A stretch of DNA of 16,041 bases from contig CAJWHX010000025.1 in NCBI GenBank assembly GCA_913040875.1, forward strand, positions 1-16,041. Reading direction: 5' to 3'. The position numbers were made by a program, and so were the translations under genes. Origin of the DNA: an uncultured Pseudomonadota bacterium. Its GTDB lineage: Bacteria; Myxococcota; UBA796. Shown here piece after piece: positions 7,801 to 13,928 of this stretch. How positions within the stretch are numbered: position 1 is the stretch's first letter; every line of letters begins with the position of its first letter. The notes beneath the pieces were generated by a model. The model ran no database searches and was not told the DNA's origin. It saw only the letters and a program-made list of their open reading frames with translations.

Positions 7801-10178
7801 CGTTGGCTATGTATACTAAAATCGGAAGTTCAAAAGGAATGGTGGAAACCAACTTTAAGATTGTTCAAGTATATCGAAAACAAGGTCAATATGACAAAGC
7901 ATCCGCCCTTTGTATGACCTCACTCCAGATTGCTGAAAAGAATCGACTGGTTTCACTGAAAGTGGATTGTCTCTCGGAAATGGGTGTAATCGAAAGTCTT
8001 CGTGGGAATAACACTTCAGCGATGGAGTATTACCAACAGGCTTCCCACTTCGCACAGAAAATCGGGAACAAATTTCAAGAGAAAACAAATTACATAAGTT
8101 TGGGTCTCTTGTATCAAGACGTCGGAGACTCACACAAAGCCATTCAAGTATTCACTGAAGCCATCAACATCGCCAAAGAATTGGGGGACAAACTAGGCGA
8201 ATCCATCACATATGGAAATCTTGGAAATGTATACAAAGCAACCGGAGATTATCCTGAGGCAATGAAACAGTATACAATGGCTCTCGATATTGCCAAAGAG
8301 ATTGGAAACAAAAGAACTGCATGTGCAAACCTTGGAAACATCGCCAACCTTCATCAAGATCTTGGAAATACTACACATGCCATCGAGTTCTATCAACAGG
8401 CCCGAAACCTCTCCGTAGAAATTGGAGACAAACAAACTGAATCCGTCCAACTCGGTAACCTTGGAGTTGCTTACAGCAATCTCGAAAAATACGACGAAGC
8501 CGTTTATTGTTATAAAAAGTCAATTCAACTCACTCGAGAAACTGGAAACAAACTAAATGAAGGTATTCAACACGGGAATCTTGGGGACCTTCTCATCAAA
8601 ATTGAACAACTGGAAGAAGCGGAGCAGTACCTTAAAGAAGCGGTTGAGATCTGTACCCCAATATTCGCACCGGCTGCTGGTGCATTTATGGGCTCATTAG
8701 CCTGGGTATATTCTCAACAATCAAAGATGGACGATGCTCAACACCTTTTAGAACGTGCAGAAGGCATGGTACAGAGAATTCCATTGGAGTATGGGAAATT
8801 CCTGTGTAAAAAGTCGAAGATATTGCATCTTTTGAATCAGCCAAAAGGTGCACAAAGCGCCATTGATCAGGCTAAACTCATAGCCAAAGAGTTGAATGCC
8901 TCACCCGACTCTGAACTTTGCAAAGCCGCTGTGCTCACAACCACATTCCTATCTACTCGAATTCCACCATCGAATTCCACTCACAATATACATTTGACAG
9001 AGGACCAAATCGAAGATCTTGAACTCGATGCCGACGACCTATTGGAACAAGGAAACATTGAAGAAGCCGAATCTTTTTACGAAAAGGCGATGTCCCTCTA
9101 CACAAACGCATTGAACATCTATACTCAGATTGATAAGGTTAGCGGCATGATTAAAACCAATCTGATGATTGGAAACGTGTATACAGCTCAAGGTGAATAT
9201 CTTGTCGCTAAGGTAAGATACGAACGATGCTTAGAGTTATCAAAGGAACACCATTTATTCCTACTTCACGCAGATTCTCTAAATCAACTCGCTGGTATCC
9301 AAAGGATACTTGAAGAATACCCTTCGGCCTTAGAAAACTATCAGGAAGCGTTGAAAATTGTTCGAGTGTCGGAGGATTCTTTCCGAGAAGGGAGTATTTT
9401 GGGGAGCCTTGGATTGCTTTATGAGAGCCTGACAGAATATTCCAATGCCATCGACTGTTTCCAAAAGGCCATTCGAATTACTCAACAGATTGGGGATAAA
9501 CGAACTGAAGGCATCCATCTTGGGAACCTAGGGACGATTTACAAAAAGATTGGGCAATACGAAAAGGGTGCAGCGATTTACATCCAAGCCGAAGAGATTG
9601 CAAGAGAAATCAATGACAAACGTTCATTGGGCATTCACCTCGGCAACCTAGGGAATCTCTATTACTTCTTAGAGAAATATGAGGACGCCATTAAATATCT
9701 TGAACAGGGGGTTGAAATTGCACATGAATTGGGCAATAAACGCTCAGAGGCAATTCACCTTGGAAATTTGGGAATTGTTCTGGGTGATGTACAAAAATGG
9801 AAAGAGGCACATACACATCTCACGGCATCGATCAACCTGTGTAAAAACGTATTCCCAACTGCCGGTGGGGCATTCTCTGCTTATCTAGCAGTGATTCTGG
9901 CTCATCAACAAAATTTTGAAGAGGCTATTAAACACATCGAGTATGGGGAATCCATAGTAAAAGACTCTCCCCTTCTGCTGAGTCATTTTCTCTGCAACAA
10001 AGCGAAAGTACTTCACCTTTCGAATCAAACGACTCTTGCTAGTGAGTCTTTGACCCAAGCGCAGCGAATAGCCAAAGAGATTCAAACAGGACAACATTCT
10101 GAGTTGTCACAGATTATCCTCAAGACTGAACAGTTCATCTCTATGTCAAGCAATCCAAATGAGACGTACATAGAGTAG
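1854..10178 (+). CDS. Giant Ser/Thr protein kinase - STAND ATPase - TPR protein
   Basis: 2774 residues, predicted cytosolic (no signal peptide or membrane helix). Residues 1-130 are acidic and helical, with no known domain. The kinase spans about 136-449: glycine loop GQGGMGEV from 143, Lys165 in LAMKII, Glu184 in helix C, HRD 271-273 with Asn278, DWG 291-293 in place of DFG, and SPE 337-339. All catalytic residues are present, so it is probably active. Residues 450-600 are a charged helical linker. A STAND/NB-ARC-type ATPase follows: Walker A GTAGVGKS 632-639, Walker B ILVLD 701-705, a sensor-like IIATSR segment, PLAIELAAARL and a winged-helix-like part to about 925, as in MalT/AfsR-type ATPases. 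After a low-complexity linker (1051-1106) come four tandem units with about 38 TPR-like hairpins. Likely role: the TPRs sense a partner, the ATPase switches, the kinase signals. Kinase-ATPase-TPR fusions of PknK type are known; the TPR organisation here is the odd part. No dedicated regulator adjoins it. Confidence 0.93.
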   Translation: MLTRHIMDALSSSDLSKEQEQQFIDLLLSIKDNPLLLSEFSATDVDILRGNIHSAGSDNDTFLNLDISIDEGDSLITDQNTYEGLEFNIIEEIVDLSTDTYGPSILDSDEDALDDSPTGAFPIPRNRRTAKKLGRYIDLGILGQGGMGEVRKVHDEELKRNLAMKIIHSSMLSSRNALSRFTEEAQVGAQLQHPNIIPIHEFGELPDGRLYFTMTQIKGREFTDFIRNVHEASDEDSWNISNDGTTFRQLIQIFHKICETMAYAHSVGVVHRDLKPENVMIGSFGEVLVVDWGIAKVYGSEETIDLDEEDMLHTGRSEQNHMNTRMGIIAGTPSYMSPEQAEGRIDLLGPSSDIYTLGAILYEILSGRPPYNGTSALEIVEKVKSTPPPSLLTTNSTATILNFQDAEPLDEHQGKAPLPLIEMCQRAMQREIENRYLTASEFANEIFNWLEGAQKRDKALNEYNTAMELLEQAEQLEQEYEVKWNTANELIQSHGFTSSKNWIQWEQANQTILQAQALRQEYRSAIQGVLIYDSELEEANEAMSELLIKDIVQAVAFGEPRQRESLERELTKHLQHLPKHTQQRFLDQVEKERKDDILLIRARRGTMVGRKKMRTQIIHTLQGSSRLVSLIGTAGVGKSRLALEVIHELQTTEDHTYFCDLTQANSEIGVALFVAKSMNIKLRNIDPIGQLGELFAQQKTILVLDNLEQVLDGAGKVLRRWMTQADTLRIIATSRMKLRIESELSFSVQPLSILESMELFTKRGQQVKASFALQESTRETIGRLVNQLDHLPLAIELAAARLNIFNVDEIELRLKERFDLLRSRSSGTQPLHAALDWSWDLLKPWAKAALSQTSVFRGGFEINAAEQILDSGSWKDAPPVFDLLQDLCDDSLLIENRNADGEIRFGLLESIRQYANEQLLDQDSVGHDLSGPVARIETQQRHAIYYSQFGNKSFLDMLDNSEIKNQWNHFFEELENFIIGIEYGRGNYASNCCMAALKILSMKGPVSLGVDLAGSVLVRRDTSDRAKRQLQTAQRRFLRISGRMEEARSTGGQNQEQRMVSINPLPNDEDEKTESLRSQTNKDSHTQPDSKEHHRDFSQQQQQQQPIESIQLEADDLLEQGNLEEAESSFDEALVYYRKASGLYQQIDNQSGLVESLQKMANVFRNQGLNNEALEHLNKALQISKLQGFNSIKATIYSDLGTVYNAQSLYDKALEVFQKALDVNDLLNDQFLKSSILGRVGTVYINLGQMKNALAFSNEGLEIAQDIGDIRSEGRHLGALGRIYQDFGQNEKAIQCIQQAIEITRTIGNRRAEEVNLGRLGYAYSESGQYEEAFKSHQAALQISKEIGTKGSEGVHLGNLGLIYCMLGQPEDGLRCQKAALRIARERGNKGSEGVLLGNLGDTLFRLGRVEESKTCLLQAIPICEELFPLAAGAYQGSLALILATQGDLESAMTSLYKGESLIEPFPSEHGKFLCKKATVHHIANQYKEAHKAFEQARTIASELSVTDNSELGLAIGKISVLLSVEPAPLKQSLSKNSETETVNTVDKEYLKILADELIEQGNLEEAESKYQQALELYYQALDCYKRSDHAKGIIEVHLKIGKIHQHQADFDSAQQRYQRALQLSKEQNFLLLHTDALNELGEIQGATGNYHSALEYFMESLKGAQYLQDLFREETILGNIGMVYRNLGEYTEAIVYLEQAIELAKTIGNKRNKGINFASLGTIYLEMGQIEKAISHHETSIQIAKEVGDKRVEGSQYGNLANIYKSLGKLDEAVSQYRMCLQISIEIGNKRIQGINLGNLGDLYCQMEQWRAAEEHLQNAVEMCKTIVPNAAGAFLGSLAWVYAQQSKMTEALQTLSDGETLVNNHPFEYGKFLCKKSNILRMANHLQESALAFEQAKRIAKELQTDVESELSTAIAETERFLSSSELNSSNLLQDPSSISQRLNEDTIEDIRIEADALLEQGNLEEAESLYEKALDVYTQALAMYTKIGSSKGMVETNFKIVQVYRKQGQYDKASALCMTSLQIAEKNRLVSLKVDCLSEMGVIESLRGNNTSAMEYYQQASHFAQKIGNKFQEKTNYISLGLLYQDVGDSHKAIQVFTEAINIAKELGDKLGESITYGNLGNVYKATGDYPEAMKQYTMALDIAKEIGNKRTACANLGNIANLHQDLGNTTHAIEFYQQARNLSVEIGDKQTESVQLGNLGVAYSNLEKYDEAVYCYKKSIQLTRETGNKLNEGIQHGNLGDLLIKIEQLEEAEQYLKEAVEICTPIFAPAAGAFMGSLAWVYSQQSKMDDAQHLLERAEGMVQRIPLEYGKFLCKKSKILHLLNQPKGAQSAIDQAKLIAKELNASPDSELCKAAVLTTTFLSTRIPPSNSTHNIHLTEDQIEDLELDADDLLEQGNIEEAESFYEKAMSLYTNALNIYTQIDKVSGMIKTNLMIGNVYTAQGEYLVAKVRYERCLELSKEHHLFLLHADSLNQLAGIQRILEEYPSALENYQEALKIVRVSEDSFREGSILGSLGLLYESLTEYSNAIDCFQKAIRITQQIGDKRTEGIHLGNLGTIYKKIGQYEKGAAIYIQAEEIAREINDKRSLGIHLGNLGNLYYFLEKYEDAIKYLEQGVEIAHELGNKRSEAIHLGNLGIVLGDVQKWKEAHTHLTASINLCKNVFPTAGGAFSAYLAVILAHQQNFEEAIKHIEYGESIVKDSPLLLSHFLCNKAKVLHLSNQTTLASESLTQAQRIAKEIQTGQHSELSQIILKTEQFISMSSNPNETYIE
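5148..5168 (+). repeat. (CAA)7 microsatellite encoding poly-Gln
   Basis: Seven perfect CAA codons encode Gln 1099-1105 in the Glu/Ser/Gln-rich linker directly before the first TPR unit. Gln is also coded by CAG elsewhere in this gene, so the uniform codon suggests replication slippage rather than selection for the residue alone. Gain or loss of copies would keep frame and only change linker length. Confidence 0.8.
5172..6494 (+). repeat. TPR higher-order unit 1 (residues 1107-1547, 10 hairpins)
   Basis: The unit opens with the head motif LLEQGNLEEAES. Hairpins two to four follow, then four 40-residue repeats of the form GN-K/R-x-x-E-G-x-x-LGNLG-x-x-Y. It closes with two tail hairpins (AAGAYQGSLA and GKFLCKK) and the sequence SELGLAIG..LLS. 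Length 441 residues including a polar linker to unit 2. Confidence 0.85.
6495..7700 (+). repeat. TPR higher-order unit 2 (residues 1548-1949, 9 hairpins)
   Basis: Same order as unit 1: head LIEQGNLEEAES, middle TPRs, tail AAGAFLGSLAWVY and GKFLCKK, closing SELSTAIAETERFLSS. It has only three of the GN-K/R type repeats. At 402 residues it is 39 shorter than unit 1, almost exactly one TPR. Confidence 0.85.
7701..9008 (+). repeat. TPR higher-order unit 3 (residues 1950-2385, 10 hairpins)
   Basis: Head LLEQGNLEEAES, four GN-K type repeats, tail AAGAFMGSLAWVYSQQSKM and GKFLCKK, closing SELCKAAVLTTTFLST. The tail is closest to that of unit 2 (SLAWVY-x-QQSKM shared), which suggests duplication between these two. 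Confidence 0.85.
9009..10175 (+). repeat. TPR higher-order unit 4 (residues 2386-2774, 9 hairpins)
   Basis: Head LLEQGNIEEAES, three GN/D-K-R repeats, a diverged tail (AGGAFSAYLAVILAHQQ and SHFLCNKAKVLHL), closing SELSQIILKTEQFIS. The protein ends 14 residues after this closing helix, with no extra C-terminal domain. Confidence 0.85.
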
Positions 10179-10266
10179 AAAACATAGGTCCAGACTCGGC
10201 TGTAAAAAGTATTTCAATGTGTAAGAGTACCCAAAGATACTGCCATCTAGGGCTGGCTCACCGTCA
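10179..10266. other. Short convergent intergenic region, no clear terminator
   Basis: 88 bases lie between the stop codons of the kinase and Ig lipoprotein genes. The best pairing is AGTAT against ATACT around a loop of about 20 bases, too weak for a Rho-independent terminator, and no T-run follows. Termination here may be Rho-dependent. Confidence 0.5.
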
Positions 10267-13200
10267 TTACAAACTATGCGCTAAGGATGTGTAACTGTAC
10301 GATTGTGAATCGTCTGATGCACTGCCTCCAGACGGCACATAAGAGGTGCCACCCCCGCGATAGCCCCAGCCATCATGGGTCGTATACCTACCTACGGACC
10401 AATCAAAATAAGCACCACTAATCGCACCATTCCCCAATGCTGTATACACTCCCTCTATATTCCCATTTGAATAGAACACTGTGTAAGAGAGATTGTTCAT
10501 ATTTGTTCCTCCATTGGTGAAGTAAAAGTACATCCCATCCCAAGCAAAGGTTCCAGAGTAGCAAGAGTTGGTACAAACATCTATCGTTGAAGGCGAAATG
10601 GAAATGCTTTGATCAAACGTCAACTGAGCACTGCCTGCTGTTGTATTGTAGATACGTATCTCAGAACCTGTAAAACACATGAACTGGTCTGCAGAGCTAG
10701 ACAACAGATTGCAATCCCCACTGTATCCATCCATAAACTCAACTGGTTGAAAGGTTCCAATGGTTCCTGTCGAATCCATCGTTGCAACATACAAATCGCT
10801 TGAGGCTCTAGAGATATTGCACCACGTTCCGATCGACGTAAATATCAGCTCGGTCTTTGGGGTATGCACCATCCGTTTGTAATCGGGAGAGCCGTAGGTT
10901 GGCGAAGTACTGTAGCCCGTCGTTGCACCGTGCACCCAGTACCCCGAACCACACATATGTCCAGTAACCATGGTATCACTAGGACCATGCCAGATCGAGT
11001 TCACCAGATTATTTGGGTAGTAGTAGGTAAACTCAATATTGTTGAATACCGTACTTGGATCTGGAGTTCCAGTCAGAACAGCATGTTGTCCACCCGCCGT
11101 CTGAACGACAATGGCGGTACTAGATGATGCGGTTGTGGAACCGTCAGAGGCCAGTACTTCACAAGTTAAATCCCCTGCCTGAACCAGACTAGCGGGTAAG
11201 ATGTCGGTACTTGTACTTTGGGTTGTCGTCTGTACAATTGTTTGGTTTGTATCCATCCATGTATATGTATAGACAATGGCATCCCCATCTGGGTCTATAC
11301 TGGGTGTGTCTACGGAGCAAGTTACAGCATCAATCTGTTCTACAGGTTGAGTGGGTGACATAGAAATACCAGGTGCTGTTGGAGCTCTATTGAGTAGTAC
11401 AACAGAGTCTGTATCCTGAGTATATGCGCCCTGAGAATCGGTAACCGATGCTGTACACACAACGGTATCCATCGGAGCCACCTGTGCCGTCGTTAAGTCG
11501 AAGGTGTCAATATACTCAAGTGACACTCCTTGCACAGACCACTCATAACTAGGTGTGAGGGTTTCATCTGGATCAGTGACTGTAGCTGAACACAGTAGAA
11601 TGGAATCATTGTACAACCCATCGTTGCTGGATATGGTGTTCATCACAATGGTTGGTGGTGTATTGTCAATACTCACCGATGCTGTATCCGATGTTTGATT
11701 TCCATCGCTGTCGACTGCAGTTGCTGTACATACGATAGTCTCTCCTACATTGCTGTCTATAGCAGACACCGTATAACTAGGTCCATTTGCTATCGAATTA
11801 CCACCAATGCTCCACGCATAATTCGGAGCGATCGCACCATCTTCAGAGTCCATGAAGGTCGCTGCGCAGGTTAATTGAGTACCCGTTGTGACTGCTGTAT
11901 TCGGTATAATTGAGATAGATGTTGATACTGGAGGCGTATTGTCCACTGTAATACTGGTGGTCGATGAAACACTCGCACCGTTGTTGTCCACAGCGGTTGC
12001 GGTACACGTGATGGTATCCAACCCACTCACAAAACTAGGATTGAGCTGCCACGTGGTCCCTGAGCTGATTGACCCTGAACTAGAGGTCCATGTATACAAC
12101 GGCGTTAATGAACCATCATCCAAATCCGTAGCCGTCGCAAAACATGTCAACAAATCATTTGGGTTCACTCCACTACTCGGTGAAATTGTTGCTGTACCGA
12201 TCGTAGGTTCTGTATTGCTGACGATGATGGTTTGCTCAACGTAGTTACCATCTTGATACCCATCATTTGGAGTCGATCGAACAGTCCAGACTTCTCCCAC
12301 TTGCAATTCAGTAGCATTTATCGTCGTTCCGATAAAAGAGGTCAACACTCCATCTTCATACCATTCAATTGTGGTGTTAACATTTTGACCATCGGCATCG
12401 GTAGTCGAAACCGTCGCACTCAAATTACTAGTTGAATACACTGGATCTGGAGATAGAACGAGAGAGTCTACAACAGGCAATGTGTTCACACGAAATGAGA
12501 TTAAATCATCGGACATCAACCCCGTACTGTCAGTGGCTGAGAAGCTAATAGAGTGTACTCCAGCACTCAAGTCTGAACGGGTAAACTGAGATACACCCTG
12601 TGAGTTGGCATTTCCAGACTGCAATTCACCTTCAACATCTGAATTCCACACGACAGAAATTTGGTTGGATTGATCTTCACTGTCCGAGACCGTTCCGCGA
12701 AAGGTAACAGTTTCTCCTATAGAGTACACTTCACCATCCAATGGCTCATCAATCGCAACTAGTGGTGGATTACCGACTGAAAGAATAATCTGTTCTGTAC
12801 AGACAGCCCCTACTTCGTCGGATACATTCAATATAATCGTATGATTGTCCGCATTAAGACCGTTGTACACAAAAGAGGCATTTCCGCTTGACGTTGGTGG
12901 CGTCGTATCGAATACACCATCCCGATTTGAACTCCACTCTACAGTCAATTCATTGTTGGGGATATCCGGATCGTCGACCGAGGCTCTGAATGTCACTGCC
13001 TCACCCACAACAACAGCTGAACCATCAACTGGTTCGGTGATCAAACAGGATGGAATCGTATTTTCACCACCAACTTGTATGACCACCTCTTCGGTACTGA
13101 ATTTTCCAGTAGTATCTTCTACACGAAGTTCAATCGCGTGGTTTCCTTCAGTTAAATAAGTATAATCCGAGATCTCTCCACTCGCGTTGATACTGTTGTC

Positions 13201-13728
13201 CAATGAAAGTTCACCATCCACACTCGATGTCCATGTTACGACCAAATCCACAGAGGCGTCCTCCGCATCGGATACCAAAGCCGAAAACTGAATCAATCCA
13301 TCCGAATAATAATTGTCACCGGAAACCGGAGTCAATAGTTCCACAATCGGAGCCTCGGTGGGTAATACAGACACGCCGACCTCGAAACGTCCACCTGCAC
13401 CCTGTGGGTCCCTCACCTCGGCGATCACATTGCCGTCGCCATTTTGAAATACAATTTCACATGTAGTGTCTCCGGCTGGTGAGGCCTCTGTCCAGTCACA
13501 TACCAAATCTTCACCCACATACCATGCGACGCTCAACTCTGAAAATTCGTTGTCGTCATCCGACACTGTCGCACGAAAATATTCAACAAAACCATCCTGA
13601 ACCTCAGCCGCATCCGAATGACTTACAATTAAGATTGTCGGTGCGCTGTTTTCTTGCTTATCGATAACATTGTCACTGGTACACCCTACTAAGAGTGCCG
13701 AGAGCATTACAAGCGTACGTTTGAACAT
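10267..13728 (-). CDS. Large surface lipoprotein with nine Ig/PKD-like domains and a novel C-terminal domain
   Basis: 1153 residues from ATG 13728, which has a GAGG ribosome site; a longer start at 13791 lacks one and would bury the signal. Residues 1-16 (MFKRTLVMLSALLVGC) form a classical lipoprotein signal with Cys16 lipidated and Thr at +2, so outer-membrane anchoring is likely. About nine beta-sandwich repeats of 90-95 residues follow, near 30-122, 126-220, 225-318, 321-415, 418-504, 507-597, 599-689, 691-780 and 782-876. They show the alternating pattern x-x-W-x-S-x-x-DG and A-x-V-x-D. Repeats 6 to 9 each hold one Cys pair (529/575, 621/667, 713/758, 804/856) placed as in Ig folds, so disulphides and export are likely. 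Residues 880-1153 are a separate aromatic, Lys-poor domain with six cysteines that I do not recognise. Probable role: stalk displaying a binding or catalytic tip, an adhesin-like architecture. Function unproven. Confidence 0.88.
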   Translation of the reverse strand: MFKRTLVMLSALLVGCTSDNVIDKQENSAPTILIVSHSDAAEVQDGFVEYFRATVSDDDNEFSELSVAWYVGEDLVCDWTEASPAGDTTCEIVFQNGDGNVIAEVRDPQGAGGRFEVGVSVLPTEAPIVELLTPVSGDNYYSDGLIQFSALVSDAEDASVDLVVTWTSSVDGELSLDNSINASGEISDYTYLTEGNHAIELRVEDTTGKFSTEEVVIQVGGENTIPSCLITEPVDGSAVVVGEAVTFRASVDDPDIPNNELTVEWSSNRDGVFDTTPPTSSGNASFVYNGLNADNHTIILNVSDEVGAVCTEQIILSVGNPPLVAIDEPLDGEVYSIGETVTFRGTVSDSEDQSNQISVVWNSDVEGELQSGNANSQGVSQFTRSDLSAGVHSISFSATDSTGLMSDDLISFRVNTLPVVDSLVLSPDPVYSTSNLSATVSTTDADGQNVNTTIEWYEDGVLTSFIGTTINATELQVGEVWTVRSTPNDGYQDGNYVEQTIIVSNTEPTIGTATISPSSGVNPNDLLTCFATATDLDDGSLTPLYTWTSSSGSISSGTTWQLNPSFVSGLDTITCTATAVDNNGASVSSTTSITVDNTPPVSTSISIIPNTAVTTGTQLTCAATFMDSEDGAIAPNYAWSIGGNSIANGPSYTVSAIDSNVGETIVCTATAVDSDGNQTSDTASVSIDNTPPTIVMNTISSNDGLYNDSILLCSATVTDPDETLTPSYEWSVQGVSLEYIDTFDLTTAQVAPMDTVVCTASVTDSQGAYTQDTDSVVLLNRAPTAPGISMSPTQPVEQIDAVTCSVDTPSIDPDGDAIVYTYTWMDTNQTIVQTTTQSTSTDILPASLVQAGDLTCEVLASDGSTTASSSTAIVVQTAGGQHAVLTGTPDPSTVFNNIEFTYYYPNNLVNSIWHGPSDTMVTGHMCGSGYWVHGATTGYSTSPTYGSPDYKRMVHTPKTELIFTSIGTWCNISRASSDLYVATMDSTGTIGTFQPVEFMDGYSGDCNLLSSSADQFMCFTGSEIRIYNTTAGSAQLTFDQSISISPSTIDVCTNSCYSGTFAWDGMYFYFTNGGTNMNNLSYTVFYSNGNIEGVYTALGNGAISGAYFDWSVGRYTTHDGWGYRGGGTSYVPSGGSASDDSQSYSYTSLAHSL
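10270..11091 (-). other. Unrecognised C-terminal domain of the Ig lipoprotein (residues 880-1153)
   Basis: About 274 residues, rich in Tyr, Trp, Gly, Ser and Thr, with only two Lys. The six Cys are at 926, 970, 1006, 1018, 1052 and 1056. Segments such as LIFTSIGTWCNISRASSDLY, QFMCFTGSEIRIYN and TFAWDGMYFYFTNGG recur as strand-turn-strand units, suggesting a beta-propeller-like fold. This is inference from pattern only. Confidence 0.45.
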
Positions 13729-13733
13729 ATTAA

Positions 13734-13737
13734 CCTC
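13734..13737 (-). promoter_or_regulatory. Shine-Dalgarno GAGG of the Ig lipoprotein gene
   Basis: TTTGAGG ends five bases before ATG 13728 on the minus strand. It supports the start that puts the basic residues Lys3-Arg4 at the head of a normal lipoprotein signal. Confidence 0.75.
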
Positions 13738-13918
13738 AAAGATATTTACGAATAATATTGAATAACTTGACGTGTAGAAGATTGTCACCAAACAAAGCTA
13801 TTTTGAAGGGGTAAACAACAACAATTTCATTACGGTCACTCATTTACCGATGGAATCCTTTCAAATTTGTCTCAAAATAGACTACCATTGTTAAAGATTT
13901 CAGTTTTTGAAACCATTT

Positions 13919-13923
13919 GGGAG
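13919..13923 (+). promoter_or_regulatory. Shine-Dalgarno GGGAG of the lipase-like gene
   Basis: GGGAG lies five bases before ATG 13929. An in-frame TGA at 13908-13910 excludes any start earlier than TTG 13917, and that TTG has no ribosome site of its own. Confidence 0.75.
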
Positions 13924-13928
13924 CATTC

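Larger units (their letters stand above)
13729..13928. promoter_or_regulatory. Divergent promoter region with nested inverted repeats
   Basis: This 200-bp AT-rich gap serves both the Ig lipoprotein (minus) and the lipase-like gene (plus). CTATTTTGA at 13798-13806 is matched by TCAAAATAG at 13872-13880, a perfect 9-bp inverted repeat. Inside it GGTAAA (13810-13815) is matched by TTTACC (13843-13848). Symmetric sites between divergent promoters suggest a shared operator or looping site. I could not pick a convincing -35/-10 pair on either strand. Confidence 0.4.

Noticed and set aside
5172..10175. TPR array as a recent DNA-level amplification or mobile element
   Set aside because: Blocks are clearly homologous in protein but diverged in DNA, with no long identical stretches, so the duplications are old.
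10179..10266. Bidirectional terminator between the convergent kinase and Ig lipoprotein genes
   Set aside because: Only a weak 5-bp stem with a long loop and no T-run could be found.
11888..12244. Plus-strand open frame of 118 codons, and the one at 12845-13159
   Set aside because: They are antisense to the Ig repeats. Their valine-rich sequence is the mirror of the repetitive Thr/Asp-rich coding strand.
13729..13791. N-terminal extension of the Ig lipoprotein to 13791
   Set aside because: It adds 21 residues ahead of a textbook lipoprotein signal and has no ribosome site.
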